A DNA stretch of 21,285 nt from Bryobacterales bacterium (GCA_003142355.1 PLMF01000310.1:1-21285); one strand, 5' to 3'; shown: positions 1-8,919, counted from the first letter of the stretch. Notes: generated from the sequence alone by a model not told the origin. Made by a program: numbers and translations.

Positions 1-33
1 CAACTGATCTACGTGACGGCGGCGCTGGAATGA
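1..33 (+). CDS. 3' end of an upstream protein gene (partial)
   Basis: The first 33 bases read in frame 1 as QLIYVTAALE followed by TGA. This is compatible with the last ten codons of a gene starting outside the window. It would be transcribed toward the exporter operon, whose first start codon lies 93 bp downstream, so it could belong to the same transcript. Ten residues are too few to name a family. Confidence 0.35.
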   Translation, partial: QLIYVTAALE

Positions 34-39
34 ATTGAC

Positions 40-61
40 AGGCGGAAGCGCCTATCCCACC
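40..61 (+). repeat. REP-like short palindrome, diverged copy
   Basis: The segment forms a 5-bp hairpin (AGGCG/CGCCT with loop GAAG) followed by a CCCACC tail. It matches 19 of 22 positions of the palindrome plus tail at 4935-4956. Like that copy it sits just after a stop codon, here between the upstream gene tail and the exporter operon. Membership of one dispersed family is inferred from this similarity. Confidence 0.45.
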
Positions 62-126
62 AAGACGGCCGGCGCTACCATTGCATCGCGGAAAAAAGCA
101 TCGTAAAGTGGGGACCGGGAAAGCGT

Positions 127-1515
127 ATGCAGAGGAAAACAGTTGTCATCGTTGCCGCCGTGGCTGTGGTCGCCGCGGGGGTGGGGACGTGGGCCGTGAT
201 CGGGGGACAGGCGGGAATTCAATATCGCACGGCGACTGTCGAACACGGCGACATCAACGTCGCCGTCTCGGCCACCGGCAACCCCAACGCGGTCGTAACC
301 GTGCAGGTGGGCACACAAGTGTCGGGCGTCATTCTGGCCTTGTTCGCCGATTTCAACACCAAAGTGACCAAGGGCCAGTTGATCGCGCGCATCGAGCCCG
401 CGCCCTTCCAGGCGAAGGTCGATCAGGCCCAGGCGAATCTGGATGCCTCGCGGGCCGCCGTAGCCAATGCCCAGGCCGTCATCCAGCAGGCCATGGCGGG
501 CATTCAAGCTGCCAACTCTTCTCTGGCAGCCGCTCAGGCGAATGTCGTGAAAGGAGTGGCCGTCGCTGAAGACGCCAAGGTCAAGGTGGACCGGCGCGTG
601 ATCATGGTCAAGCAGGGTGCGGACTCCAAAGAAGATCTGGAAACCGCGCAGACCACTTACCAATCGGCGGTGGCCGACAATAGCGCATTAGTGGCGCAGC
701 AGCATGCCGCGGAAGACAGCGTGAAGGTTGCACAGGCTCAGTTGAAGGTGGCGAATTCGCTTTTGGCCGCCAGCCAGGCGCAGGTGAAACAGTTCACCGC
801 GGCGCTGCAATCGACCCAGCTCGACCTGGACCACACCAAGATCGCGGCGCCGGTGGATGGCGTAGTGGTGTCGCGCAACGTGGATGTGGGACAGACGGTG
901 GCCGCCAGCCTGGCGGCTCCCACGCTGTTTCTGATCGCTCAGGACCTGACCAAGATGCAGGTGGATACCAACGTGTCGGAAGCCGACGTGGGACGCGTGC
1001 GGGTGGACCAGCCTGCAACATTCACGGTGGATGCGTATCCGGGGCAGGTGTTCAGGGGCGCCGTCACCTCGATCCGCAAAGCGCCCATCAATGTGGCGAA
1101 CGTAATCACCTACGACGCGGTGATCGGCGTTTCGAATCCGGACCTGAAACTGTTTCCCGGCATGACGGCGAATGTGAAGATTATGGTGAATCAGCGCCTG
1201 AACGTGCTGAAGGTCCCCAACGCCGCACTGCGTTATCACCCGGCGTCGGAGACGGCAGCGCCCGCCGCCAGCCAGACCGTGCGCAAGGGCGCGGCGCCGG
1301 AGAAAGCGGTCTGGGTCTTGGACGCGAACGACAAGGAGCAGCGCGTGGTGGTCACCACGGGTGAAAGCGATGGCGCGTTTACGGAGGTTACGTCGGGCGG
1401 CCTGAAGGACGGAGACCGCGTGATTGTCGCGGCGGTGCCGAAGGCGGCTCCCGCTACGGGCGGCAGCCCCGGCGCCCAGACCGGCGGCAAGGGCGGCAGA
1501 GGACCGGGGTTCTAG
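127..1515 (+). CDS. MacA/HlyD-family periplasmic adaptor of an ABC-type tripartite efflux pump
   Basis: This 462-residue protein is the membrane-fusion adaptor that should link the ABC transporter encoded next to it with the outer-membrane channel encoded at the end of the operon. An N-terminal membrane anchor lies at residues 5-27 (VVIVAAVAVVAAGVGTW). It is followed by a lipoyl-type half-domain and an Ala/Gln-rich alpha-hairpin coiled coil (about residues 95-235). The returning lipoyl half reads APVDGVVVSRNVDVGQTV, and a beta-barrel and membrane-proximal domain follow. The C-terminus is a Gly/Pro-rich tail (GGSPGAQTGGKGGRG). The start is the ATG directly before the anchor; the ribosome site is weak. 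The ATPase starts 9 bp after the stop. Length and layout fit MacA-like adaptors; the transported compound is unknown. Confidence 0.9.
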   Translation: MQRKTVVIVAAVAVVAAGVGTWAVIGGQAGIQYRTATVEHGDINVAVSATGNPNAVVTVQVGTQVSGVILALFADFNTKVTKGQLIARIEPAPFQAKVDQAQANLDASRAAVANAQAVIQQAMAGIQAANSSLAAAQANVVKGVAVAEDAKVKVDRRVIMVKQGADSKEDLETAQTTYQSAVADNSALVAQQHAAEDSVKVAQAQLKVANSLLAASQAQVKQFTAALQSTQLDLDHTKIAAPVDGVVVSRNVDVGQTVAASLAAPTLFLIAQDLTKMQVDTNVSEADVGRVRVDQPATFTVDAYPGQVFRGAVTSIRKAPINVANVITYDAVIGVSNPDLKLFPGMTANVKIMVNQRLNVLKVPNAALRYHPASETAAPAASQTVRKGAAPEKAVWVLDANDKEQRVVVTTGESDGAFTEVTSGGLKDGDRVIVAAVPKAAPATGGSPGAQTGGKGGRGPGF

Positions 1516-1524
1516 GCGAGCGCC

Positions 1525-2280
1525 ATGGCTGCGGTGATCGAGATCAAGGACCTGGTGAAGGATTACAAGGTCGGCGAGATGTTGGTGCACGTGTTGAAGG
1601 GCATCTCGTTCGAAATTGAACGGGGCGATTTCGTTTCCATCATGGGGCCATCCGGGTCCGGCAAATCCACGCTCATGAACATTCTCGGGTGCCTCGATAA
1701 GCCCACCTCCGGGACCTACACGCTGGACGGAATCAGCGTGGGAAATTTGACTCGCGACCAACTGGCGGAAATCCGGAACAACAAGATCGGGTTTGTATTC
1801 CAGCAGTTCAACCTGCTGGCGCGAACCAGCGCGACGGAGAATGTGGAACTGCCCATGATGTACACCGATGCTCCCGCCCGCGAGCGGCGCGAGCGGGCTA
1901 TGAAAGCGCTGCTGGCGGTGGGGTTGGCGGGACGCGAGGAACACCAGCCGAGCCAGCTTTCCGGCGGCCAGCAGCAGCGCGTGGCCATCGCGCGGTCGCT
2001 GGTGAACGATCCCAGCATCATCCTGGCGGACGAGCCGACCGGAGCGCTGGATTCCAGAACCAGCATCGAGATCATGGCGATCTTCCAGCGGCTGAACCGC
2101 GAAAAGGGGATCACCATGATCGTGGTGACACACGATCCGGATGTCGCGACCTATTCGAACCGGAGCATCCATTTCAAAGATGGCAAGCTGCAACTGGACG
2201 AGCGGCTGGCGCATCCACGCGATGCGCGGAAAGACCTGGAGCAGCTTCCGGCCGAGCAGCCGGAGGAGATTCCGTCATGA
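1525..2280 (+). CDS. MacB/LolD-type ABC transporter ATP-binding protein
   Basis: This 251-residue nucleotide-binding subunit energises the neighbouring FtsX-type permease. It has Walker A GPSGSGKST (41-49), Q-loop glutamines in VFQQFN (91-96), signature LSGGQQQR (145-152), Walker B IILADEP (165-171), D-loop ALDS (174-177) and switch His203. The closest family by motif spelling is the MacB/LolD/FtsE group (cd03255 type), whose members work by mechanotransmission rather than by carrying substrate through the membrane. In E. coli MacB this domain is fused to the permease; here the two are separate genes. The stop codon overlaps the permease start (ATGA), indicating translational coupling. Confidence 0.93.
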   Translation: MAAVIEIKDLVKDYKVGEMLVHVLKGISFEIERGDFVSIMGPSGSGKSTLMNILGCLDKPTSGTYTLDGISVGNLTRDQLAEIRNNKIGFVFQQFNLLARTSATENVELPMMYTDAPARERRERAMKALLAVGLAGREEHQPSQLSGGQQQRVAIARSLVNDPSIILADEPTGALDSRTSIEIMAIFQRLNREKGITMIVVTHDPDVATYSNRSIHFKDGKLQLDERLAHPRDARKDLEQLPAEQPEEIPS

Positions 2281-3512
2281 ATAAGATCGTTGGCAGCATC
2301 CGCATCGCGCTGCGCGCGCTGCGGGTGAACCGCATGCGCTCGGCGCTCACCATGCTGGGGATCATCATTGGCGTGGCGGCGGTCATCGCCATGGTGGGCG
2401 TGGGCGCGGGCGCCACGGCGCGCATCCAGCAGCAGATCCAGAGTATCGGAAGCAACCTGATCATGGTGCTGCCGGGCAGCGTCAGCACCAACGGCGTCCG
2501 GCTGGGCGCCGGGGCGGGAGCTTCGCTGACGCAAGACGACTCCAAGGCCATCGCGGCCGAGTGCCCGTCCGTGGCCCTCTCCGTCCCTACGGTGCGCGGC
2601 GGAGTGCAGGTGGTATACGGCAACAACAACTGGGCCACCAATGCCCAGGGAGTGACTCCGGATTACATGCCGGTCCGCGACTACACCATGCTGTCCGGCC
2701 AGTTCTTCACCACCCAGGACGTGGATGCGGCCGCCAAAGTGGCCGTGTTAGGTGAAACCGTGGCCAAGAATCTGTTTGGCGACAGCGATCCCACGGGTCA
2801 GGTGGTCATCATCAAAAATGTGCCGTTCACGGTGGCGGGCGTGCTGACACCGAAAGGCCAGTCGCCCACGGGTCAGGACCAGGACGACGTCATCCTGCTG
2901 CCGATTTCCACGGCCATGCAGAAGGTGCTCGGCGCCAATAGGGCCAATGCCCAAGCGGTGGGCTCGCTGACGGTGCAGGCCGTCAGTCCGCAGGCCATGG
3001 ACCAGGCGATCCAGGAGATGGAGGCGCTGCTGAGGGAACGGCATAGAATCCTGCCGGGCCTGGAGGACGACTTCACCATCCGCAATCTCACCGAGGTGTT
3101 CCAGGCCCAGGAAACGTCGGCGCAAGTGATGTCGATTCTGCTGGGCGCCATCGCCTCGGTATCGCTGGTCGTGGGCGGCATCGGGATCATGAACATCATG
3201 CTGGTGTCGGTGACCGAAAGGACGCGCGAGATCGGCCTGCGGCAGGCGGTGGGCGCCAAGACGGGAGACATCCTGTTGCAGTTCCTGGTGGAAGCCGTGA
3301 CGCTCTCCCTGCTGGGTGGAATTGTCGGGATCGCGGTTGGGCTGGCGGCGTCGGTGCTCATTTCGCACTTCGCGAAATGGTCCACCGCGGTCAGCCCCCT
3401 GTCGATTCTGCTGGCGTTTCTGTTTTCCGCGCTGGTGGGAGTGTTCTTTGGCTACTACCCGGCGCGCAAGGCGGCGTTCATGGATCCGATTGAGGCTCTC
3501 AGGTATGAATAA
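2277..3512 (+). CDS. MacB-type ABC transporter permease (MacB_PCD plus FtsX domains)
   Basis: This 411-residue integral membrane subunit has one N-terminal membrane helix (about 23-45, SALTMLGIIIGVAAVIAMVG). A large periplasmic domain (about 50-275) follows, then three C-terminal helices of the FtsX domain (about 283-310, 325-350 and 375-398). The helix after the periplasmic domain leads into VSVTERTREIGLRQAVGAK, the coupling segment typical of FtsX/MacB permeases. The protein ends with PARKAAFMDPIEALRYE, also typical of the family. Its ATG overlaps the ATPase stop, and its own stop lies inside the start of the outer-membrane component gene. Together these indicate one tightly packed operon. 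It is not a LolC/E pair because only one permease is present and an efflux channel follows. Confidence 0.92.
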   Translation: MNKIVGSIRIALRALRVNRMRSALTMLGIIIGVAAVIAMVGVGAGATARIQQQIQSIGSNLIMVLPGSVSTNGVRLGAGAGASLTQDDSKAIAAECPSVALSVPTVRGGVQVVYGNNNWATNAQGVTPDYMPVRDYTMLSGQFFTTQDVDAAAKVAVLGETVAKNLFGDSDPTGQVVIIKNVPFTVAGVLTPKGQSPTGQDQDDVILLPISTAMQKVLGANRANAQAVGSLTVQAVSPQAMDQAIQEMEALLRERHRILPGLEDDFTIRNLTEVFQAQETSAQVMSILLGAIASVSLVVGGIGIMNIMLVSVTERTREIGLRQAVGAKTGDILLQFLVEAVTLSLLGGIVGIAVGLAASVLISHFAKWSTAVSPLSILLAFLFSALVGVFFGYYPARKAAFMDPIEALRYE

Positions 3513-4929
3513 CTCGACGCTCGTTTGGGGGACCGCCGGATGGCTGCTGTTGTCGAGCGCCTGCATGATCGGTCCGAAGTACCAGCGTCCTGGGGCGGCG
3601 GCGCCCCCGGCCTTTAAAGAAGCGCCGCCCGCCGGCTGGAAGGAAGCGCAACCCAATGACGGAGCGGTTCGCGGGCAGTGGTGGAAGGTTTACAACGATC
3701 CGCGGCTCGACGCGCTCGAAGACCAGGTGAGCATCTCGAACCAGAATGTATTGACCGCCGAGGCTCAGTTCCGCGAGGCCAAAGCCGCCGTGCGCATCGC
3801 CAGGGCCGGTCTGTTTCCCACGGTGACCGCCGCGCCATCGGCGACGGATTCCGGAACGGGCACGCCTTCCGGTGTGAGACGCCTGTACACGATACCGGTC
3901 GACCTGGGGTACCAGATCGACGTATGGGGAAGCATCCGGCGCGGGGTTGCGGCCAATTCCGCCCTGGCGCAGGCTTCGGCGGCACAACTGGAGAATGCCC
4001 GCTTGTTGTACCAGGCGGAACTGGCCGGGGATTACTTCCAGATTCAGGGACTGGACGCCTCGCAACAGTTGCTGGAAGCCACGGTGAAGTCGTACGAGCG
4101 AAATGTCCAATTAACCCAGAACCGATTCGATGGCGGTGTGGCGTCGCAAGGCGATGTGGCGCTGGCTCAAACTCAGTTGGAAACGGCCCGCGTGCAGTTA
4201 GTCGACCTGGGAGTCGAGCGGGCCCAATTCGAACATGCCATCGCCGTGCTGACGGGCAAGCCGCCGTCGGATTTGTCGATTCCCGCGGCGCCGAACCAGT
4301 CTCCGCCGCCGGCATTCTCAATCGGTATACCTTCCGCTCTGCTGGAACGAAGGCCCGATGTGGCCGCCGCCGAACGGCAGGTCGCGGCCGCCAACGAACA
4401 GATCGGAATCGCCAAGGCTGCGTTCTACCCGTCGCTGGCCTTCAGCGCCGGCGCGGGTCTCGAAACCACGGTCATCGGCGATTTGTTCACCTGGCCCAGC
4501 CGCTTCTGGTCCGTGGGACCGCAGTTGGCCGAGACTCTCTTCGAAGGGGGCAAGCGGCGCGCTCAAGTCAAGCTGACCGAAGCCGCCTATGACGCCACCG
4601 TGGCCAGTTACCGGCAGACGGTACTAATGGCATTCCAACAGGTGGAGGACAGTTTGGCGCAGTTGCGCATCCTCTCCGAAGAGGGTGTGATCGCCGACCG
4701 GGCGGTAAAATCCGCGCAGCAGTCGCTGGATATCTCTACCGCACAATACCGTGGCGGTCTCGCGAACTATCTGCAGGTAATCACCGCTCAGACCAGCCTG
4801 CTGCAGAATCAACGGTCGGTAGTCGATATTCTCACGCGGCGCATGGCCGCGAGCGTGTCCTTGATCCAGGCGCTGGGCGGCGGATGGAACGCGACGCAGT
4901 TGCCGTCTTCCGGGGATGTACTCCGCTAA
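3505..4929 (+). CDS. RND/ABC-type outer membrane efflux lipoprotein, NodT/TolC family
   Basis: This 474-residue outer-membrane channel should complete the tripartite exporter. The start at 3505 overlaps the permease stop by 8 bp and gives a lipoprotein-like signal (LLLSSAC, Cys20). It is followed by the NodT-family hallmark GPKYQRP and then QWWKVYNDPRLDAL. Two OEP repeats with long Ala/Gln-rich helices follow; the second contains LLERRPDVAAAERQVAAAN, and LFEGGKRRAQVKL is another family signature. Upstream in-frame codons (from 3316) overlap the permease gene and encode nothing channel-like, so the ATG at 3505 is preferred. The signal lacks the usual basic residues near its N-terminus, a small oddity. 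The stop is followed within 4 bp by a REP-like palindrome. Confidence 0.92.
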   Translation: MNNSTLVWGTAGWLLLSSACMIGPKYQRPGAAAPPAFKEAPPAGWKEAQPNDGAVRGQWWKVYNDPRLDALEDQVSISNQNVLTAEAQFREAKAAVRIARAGLFPTVTAAPSATDSGTGTPSGVRRLYTIPVDLGYQIDVWGSIRRGVAANSALAQASAAQLENARLLYQAELAGDYFQIQGLDASQQLLEATVKSYERNVQLTQNRFDGGVASQGDVALAQTQLETARVQLVDLGVERAQFEHAIAVLTGKPPSDLSIPAAPNQSPPPAFSIGIPSALLERRPDVAAAERQVAAANEQIGIAKAAFYPSLAFSAGAGLETTVIGDLFTWPSRFWSVGPQLAETLFEGGKRRAQVKLTEAAYDATVASYRQTVLMAFQQVEDSLAQLRILSEEGVIADRAVKSAQQSLDISTAQYRGGLANYLQVITAQTSLLQNQRSVVDILTRRMAASVSLIQALGGGWNATQLPSSGDVLR

Positions 4930-4932
4930 GAG

Positions 4933-5003
4933 GCAGGCGGAACCGCCTGCCCCACCTCTGAGAATGCAGGACTTGTTGTGGTGGCGCAGGCGGTTCCGCC
5001 TGC
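4933..5003. repeat. Inverted pair of REP-like palindromes (BIME-like element)
   Basis: Two perfect palindromes face each other: GCAGGCGGAACCGCCTGC at 4933-4950 and its exact reverse complement GCAGGCGGTTCCGCCTGC at 4986-5003. Each is an 8-bp stem around a 2-base centre. The first has a CCCACC tail and the second has a related GGTGGC head, so the symmetry extends outside the palindromes. The element lies between the converging exporter operon and TonB receptor gene. It could act as a transcript 3'-end stabiliser or a weak bidirectional terminator. A diverged single copy is at 40-61. Confidence 0.75.
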
Positions 5004-5074
5004 GGGCTCGGAAAGCACATCGGAGCCGCGACCGTCAGGGAGCGGTCTTGCCTACTGCCACATGCCCTGCCTCC

Positions 5075-5120
5075 AAAACAAAAGGGCCGGCGCTTGGACA
5101 GAGTATCCAAGAGCCGGCCC
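5075..5120 (-). terminator. Rho-independent terminator of the TonB receptor gene
   Basis: A 15-bp inverted repeat (5084-5098 with 5106-5120; one mismatch; 7-base loop) has the GC-rich base GGGCCGGC/GCCGGCCC. On the minus strand it is followed directly by TTTTGTTTT (complement of 5075-5083). It begins about 42 bp past the receptor stop codon, the expected place. No T-run follows on the plus strand, so it is directional. Confidence 0.88.
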
Positions 5121-5162
5121 AAACCAATCTGCCCCGCTCAGGGCTTGACAGGCCGTTCCATA

Positions 5163-8100
5163 TCAGAACGTGAACTTCGCGCCCAGCTCGATGTAGCGAT
5201 TGACGCCGACGCCCGTGATCTCGGTGCCGTTGCCGCCCGGGTTCAGCACGCCCGTCACATACCCGAAGTTCGCGTTGTTCGAGGTGCAGCAACTGCCGTT
5301 GGGATTGCCGAATGCCGTCGTGTTCGTGGTATTGAACGTCTCCAGGCGAAGCTCCATGCCAATCCGTTCCGTCAGCTTGGTGTTCTTGGACAGAGTGAGG
5401 TTCAGATTGAAGAGGCCAGGGCCGGTGAGCGCGTTCCGCCCGATGGTCCCTAATTGCTGGCCATTCGGGCACGCGGTCGTAGGCGTCGCCGACTGGCAGG
5501 GTGACCCTATGAACGCGTTGGTATCGAACCACGGGCTGCCCCCATTCGACGCGGTGTTGATGCCGTGCAGAATGCTCACGCTGGGAGTCACCTGGACCGG
5601 CGTATTCGTGTTTCCAGGCGCATTCAGATACGTGGAGCTGTAGGTGATATTGAAGGGCTGTCCCGACATCATCGACAGGATGCCTTGGAGCTGCCACCCG
5701 CCAATGATGGGATCCAGGCGCGAAGATTTCAGGAAATGTTTGCCTTTGCCGAAAGGCAACTGATAGACATAGCTCTGAACAAAACTGAAGGTGCGGTCGA
5801 AGTCGTTTCGCGCCCAATTGCGATGGCCTTGGCCCGTGAGGTAGAAGCCCTGCAACCCGCCATCGTCACCGGTCTGGTAGCCCATGCCTTTCCCATACGT
5901 AAAGGCAGTCGTGATGCCGAGCCCGTTCGTGAACCGGCGATCCAACTTTGCCTGGAGCGAGTGGTACATGGTGGACATGCCGTCCCAGTACAGAGTCGTG
6001 GAGCCCGTGCGCGGGTAGAGCGGATAGTCGGTGTTCCCAATCGCGGATGTGGGCGCGATGATCGAAGCAACGTTCATGTTCCGCGCGACTCCGATGCGAA
6101 CCCCGTGATTGCCCACGTAAGCAAGGTCCAGCGCGAAATGAGCGGGCAGTTCCCGCTGGATCGAGAGGTTCCAGGCTTCCATGTACGGATTCTTCCAGTT
6201 CAACGGCTCCGTCTCCATGGCCGTAGCGTTGAAACTGGAGCCAAGAGTGAGGATTCCATTGGAGGGAATCGCCACCGGAGGAGGCACCGGAATGCCGGTT
6301 TGGAAGGAGGCCGCTTGCCCGCTGGGGAGCACCGCCGCCACGTAGGAACTGGCGCCGTTAGCGAGAGCCACGTTCCCCTTAACGGGGTAGTTGTCCCACG
6401 CGTACTTGTTGTCCTCAAATGGCGTATAGCTCATGCCGAAGCCGGCGCGGATCACCGTCTTCCCGGTCACACGGTAAGCAATTCCAAGACGTGGCGCGAA
6501 ATAATGCAGGCCGTTCACCATTCCCATGTTCATGGGATTGCCGCCGACGCCCGCGATCACCAGTTGGTTGGCGTACGGAATGTAATTGGAGAACTGACCG
6601 GGGAAAGCCGGGGTGGCCGGAGGATACAACTCCCAACGAAGTCCAAGATCCACGGTAAGCTTGCGGCTCACTTGCCACTTGTCGCCGCCGTAGAAGAAGA
6701 ACTCCCAGGCGCGGAACGTGGGGAAAATAATGCTGAAATCACGCCCGCTACTGTTGACCTGCGGCAAATCGAGCAAGAAGCTGCCCATCGAATTCGCCCA
6801 CGAGGTGTTGGAATCGGGGCCGGTGCCGGAGACACCCGGGCAATTTCCCGCGCAGGAGGTTTGACTGGCGCCAAAGCTGTACACGCCGCGCGGACTGTAG
6901 GTTTGCGTCTGCAGCAAATCGTCGCGCAAACGGCGCATGTCAAAACCAAACCGGAACGTGTGATTTCCCTGAATCTTGGTCCAGTTGTTCACCAAGTCGA
7001 TATTCGCTTCCGCGCGAACCCACGGCAGGCTGTTCACATATCCGGTGAGTCCGTATCCGCCGCCATTGGTGAAACTGTCGAGGCGGACGCCGACTTGCCC
7101 GCTGGTAAACTGGCTGACATTGATGTTCGGAACGCCCAGGGTTTGGGCGTCATTCGAGCCGTAATCGGAAGGAGTCGCCTCGTTGTGATAGTGTGCCACG
7201 CCGACGCGGACTTCCATGAGCAGCGTGGGCGTGAAAATGTGGTTCCAGTTGACGCCCGTGCTGTAGGTCTTTTGAATTCCCGTGCCCTGAAAACCGCCAT
7301 TCCCCGGGCCGCCGGCCATGCCGAAAATGGGCGCCTGGAAAATGACTGGCTTCTGGAAGCTGAAACGGCCGCTCAGCCGATCCTTGTCGGACATGGTGTA
7401 GTCGACCTTTTCGTCCGTGTAGTCGGTGTTCTTGTAAAAGGGCAACAGCGCGTAGTAGTTGTTCGAAGGAGCCGTCGTGCTAAATGGCATATTCGGCTGC
7501 GGAATCAATTGCAGGATCTTAAGCGAGATCGGGTCGATGCGGTTCTGCGGAATGATGTTGCCGGGAAACGGCGTCCGGCCGATACCCGTCGAGGTGTCGC
7601 CCGTCAATGGGTCGTATACCTTGTTCGAATTCTCGCTCAGATTGCCGGTGCGGGACAGCGTGGAAGGAATTGTCACCAGATTGCTGTTCGCCTCATGATC
7701 GCTGGACCGCAGGTAGTCTCCGAAGATGAACAGCTTGTTCTTCTTGATTGGCCCGCCGACCGTCCCGCCAAAGTAGTTGTAGGCCATGTGGCCGACGTTG
7801 GGGTTGAAGAAACTGCGCGCGTCGAGGGAGGAGTTCTGCAGGAATTCGTAGGCGGAACCGTGCCAGTCGTTGGTGCCCGACTTCAGGATGACGTTGGTCA
7901 CCGCGCCGGCGGAGCGGCCGAGGACGACGTCATGGTTACTGGTGGAAACGTCCACGGTCTGAATAGCCTCGATGGGCGGAATGATCACCTGCAACAAGCC
8001 CGTGCGCTCGTTGTCGTCAATGCCCTCGATCATGTAGTTGTTGACTTGGCGCGCGCCACCGTTCACTTCCGTTTGCAGCGAGCTGGAAGCATTGAAGAAC

Positions 8101-8627
8101 TGCGAGTGCTGGATGGTGGTATAAGCCACACCCGGAACCAGATTCAGCAACGATTGATAATTCCGGTTGGTGCTCAGCGGCAGCGATTGGACCACAACCG
8201 AGTCAAGGTTCCGGCCGGTATCGGTGCGGTCCGTTTGCAACATCGGCGCCGCCGCGGTTACCTCCACGGTTTCAGTCACACTGCCGGTCTGCAACTGGAC
8301 ATCGACGCGCTGGCTGGTATTTACCGATAGCGCAACATCCTTGCGCGAGTCCAGCTTGAAGCCCGTCACTTCCACCGTAATCGTATACGTGCCCGGCGGC
8401 ATGTCGGGAAATACGTAATTGCCGCTGCCATTGGTTTGGGTTGGGTGGCTGATCCCGGTGTTCTGCTCCAAGGCCGTGACCTTGGCGTTGGCGACCACCG
8501 CGCCGCTGGCGTCGGTTACCGTGCCCAGCAGGGTCGCATTTACGACCTGTGCATGGAGCGGGCTTGCAATCAAGCAAAGAACGACACCCACCGCCGCAAG
8601 AAAAATAGCGGAACGTTTGAATAACAT
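5163..8627 (-). CDS. Oar-like TonB-dependent receptor with N-terminal carboxypeptidase-regulatory-like domain
   Basis: This large outer-membrane protein (1154 residues from the chosen start) is probably a TonB-dependent transporter or adhesin-like barrel for an unknown ligand. The signal peptide is residues 1-27 (LFKRSAIFLAAVGVVLCLI, cleavage after LHA). A CarboxypepD_reg/CNA-B-like beta domain follows (about 29-115, GTVTDASGAVVANAKV to PPGTYTITVEV). Next comes a plug region (about 120-260) with EVNGGARQVNNYMIEG, then a long beta-barrel ending in the aromatic strand YIELGAKFTF. The reading frame stays open upstream to 8825, but the ATG at 8625-8627 is preferred: it starts the signal peptide and is preceded by TAAGGAGGAT, an excellent ribosome site. 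The extra upstream codons resemble a transposase remnant. Such proteins are highly amplified in Acidobacteria. The gene is divergent from a membrane-anchored regulator and ends at a strong terminator. Confidence 0.9.
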   Translation of the reverse strand: MLFKRSAIFLAAVGVVLCLIASPLHAQVVNATLLGTVTDASGAVVANAKVTALEQNTGISHPTQTNGSGNYVFPDMPPGTYTITVEVTGFKLDSRKDVALSVNTSQRVDVQLQTGSVTETVEVTAAAPMLQTDRTDTGRNLDSVVVQSLPLSTNRNYQSLLNLVPGVAYTTIQHSQFFNASSSLQTEVNGGARQVNNYMIEGIDDNERTGLLQVIIPPIEAIQTVDVSTSNHDVVLGRSAGAVTNVILKSGTNDWHGSAYEFLQNSSLDARSFFNPNVGHMAYNYFGGTVGGPIKKNKLFIFGDYLRSSDHEANSNLVTIPSTLSRTGNLSENSNKVYDPLTGDTSTGIGRTPFPGNIIPQNRIDPISLKILQLIPQPNMPFSTTAPSNNYYALLPFYKNTDYTDEKVDYTMSDKDRLSGRFSFQKPVIFQAPIFGMAGGPGNGGFQGTGIQKTYSTGVNWNHIFTPTLLMEVRVGVAHYHNEATPSDYGSNDAQTLGVPNINVSQFTSGQVGVRLDSFTNGGGYGLTGYVNSLPWVRAEANIDLVNNWTKIQGNHTFRFGFDMRRLRDDLLQTQTYSPRGVYSFGASQTSCAGNCPGVSGTGPDSNTSWANSMGSFLLDLPQVNSSGRDFSIIFPTFRAWEFFFYGGDKWQVSRKLTVDLGLRWELYPPATPAFPGQFSNYIPYANQLVIAGVGGNPMNMGMVNGLHYFAPRLGIAYRVTGKTVIRAGFGMSYTPFEDNKYAWDNYPVKGNVALANGASSYVAAVLPSGQAASFQTGIPVPPPVAIPSNGILTLGSSFNATAMETEPLNWKNPYMEAWNLSIQRELPAHFALDLAYVGNHGVRIGVARNMNVASIIAPTSAIGNTDYPLYPRTGSTTLYWDGMSTMYHSLQAKLDRRFTNGLGITTAFTYGKGMGYQTGDDGGLQGFYLTGQGHRNWARNDFDRTFSFVQSYVYQLPFGKGKHFLKSSRLDPIIGGWQLQGILSMMSGQPFNITYSSTYLNAPGNTNTPVQVTPSVSILHGINTASNGGSPWFDTNAFIGSPCQSATPTTACPNGQQLGTIGRNALTGPGLFNLNLTLSKNTKLTERIGMELRLETFNTTNTTAFGNPNGSCCTSNNANFGYVTGVLNPGGNGTEITGVGVNRYIELGAKFTF

Positions 8628-8669
8628 CCGATCCTCCTTATCCGGAATTTCCATTTTTGGACTTCCAGA

Positions 8670-8825
8670 CCTCATTGCCATGATCCCGAACAGTCGCCGC
8701 GAGAGATGGCTCTCGGCCGGCATCAGCCAGTAGTACCGCGCGTGCTTGACCAGACGACCCCGGGTCCTCACCAAGCGCTGCTGCAAGCTGGTCAGCGACC
8801 AATTCTCGATCTTTTTCGGCAGCAC
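8670..8825 (-). pseudogene. Remnant of a transposase C-terminus (IS1380-like)
   Basis: The minus strand encodes KKIENWSLTSLQQRL, then RLVKHARYYWLMPAESHL and SRRLFG. From memory of the family, this matches the conserved C-terminal end of IS1380-type transposases (WSLTSLQQRLVKTGG, KHARYYWLLLAESHLTRRLFG). The upstream frame soon hits a stop (about 8886) and encodes nothing transposase-like, so only about 50 codons survive. The fragment is in frame with the TonB receptor start 42 bp downstream. It therefore lies in the receptor leader, and automated gene callers would fuse it to the receptor. The family assignment was not checked against a database. Confidence 0.6.
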
Positions 8826-8862
8826 CCCTATTCTGCACCTCCCTCCAGCCCTACATCCACCC

Positions 8863-8878
8863 TTAACGAGTTCGCTAA
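8863..8878. promoter_or_regulatory. Imperfect palindrome in the receptor/regulator divergent gap
   Basis: TTAACGAGTTCGCTAA pairs at 12 of 16 positions. It shares the TTAACG half with the perfect palindrome at 8927-8937, about 60 bp away. Two related sites in a divergent promoter region suggest binding by one regulator, possibly the protein encoded at 9013. This is inference only. Confidence 0.25.
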
Positions 8879-8919
8879 CATTCTGCTACGCTCCTGATAA
8901 CACGGACGTTAGATGCCGC

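Noticed and set aside
688..2214. 508-codon minus-strand open frame across the adaptor and ATPase genes
   Set aside because: It spans two convincing plus-strand genes and has no domain-like sequence; it is a shadow frame.
5565..8330. 921-codon open frame on the plus strand opposite the TonB receptor
   Set aside because: It is antisense to a clearly real receptor gene, and its translation is Arg/Val/His-rich without domains. It results from the high-GC codon pattern.
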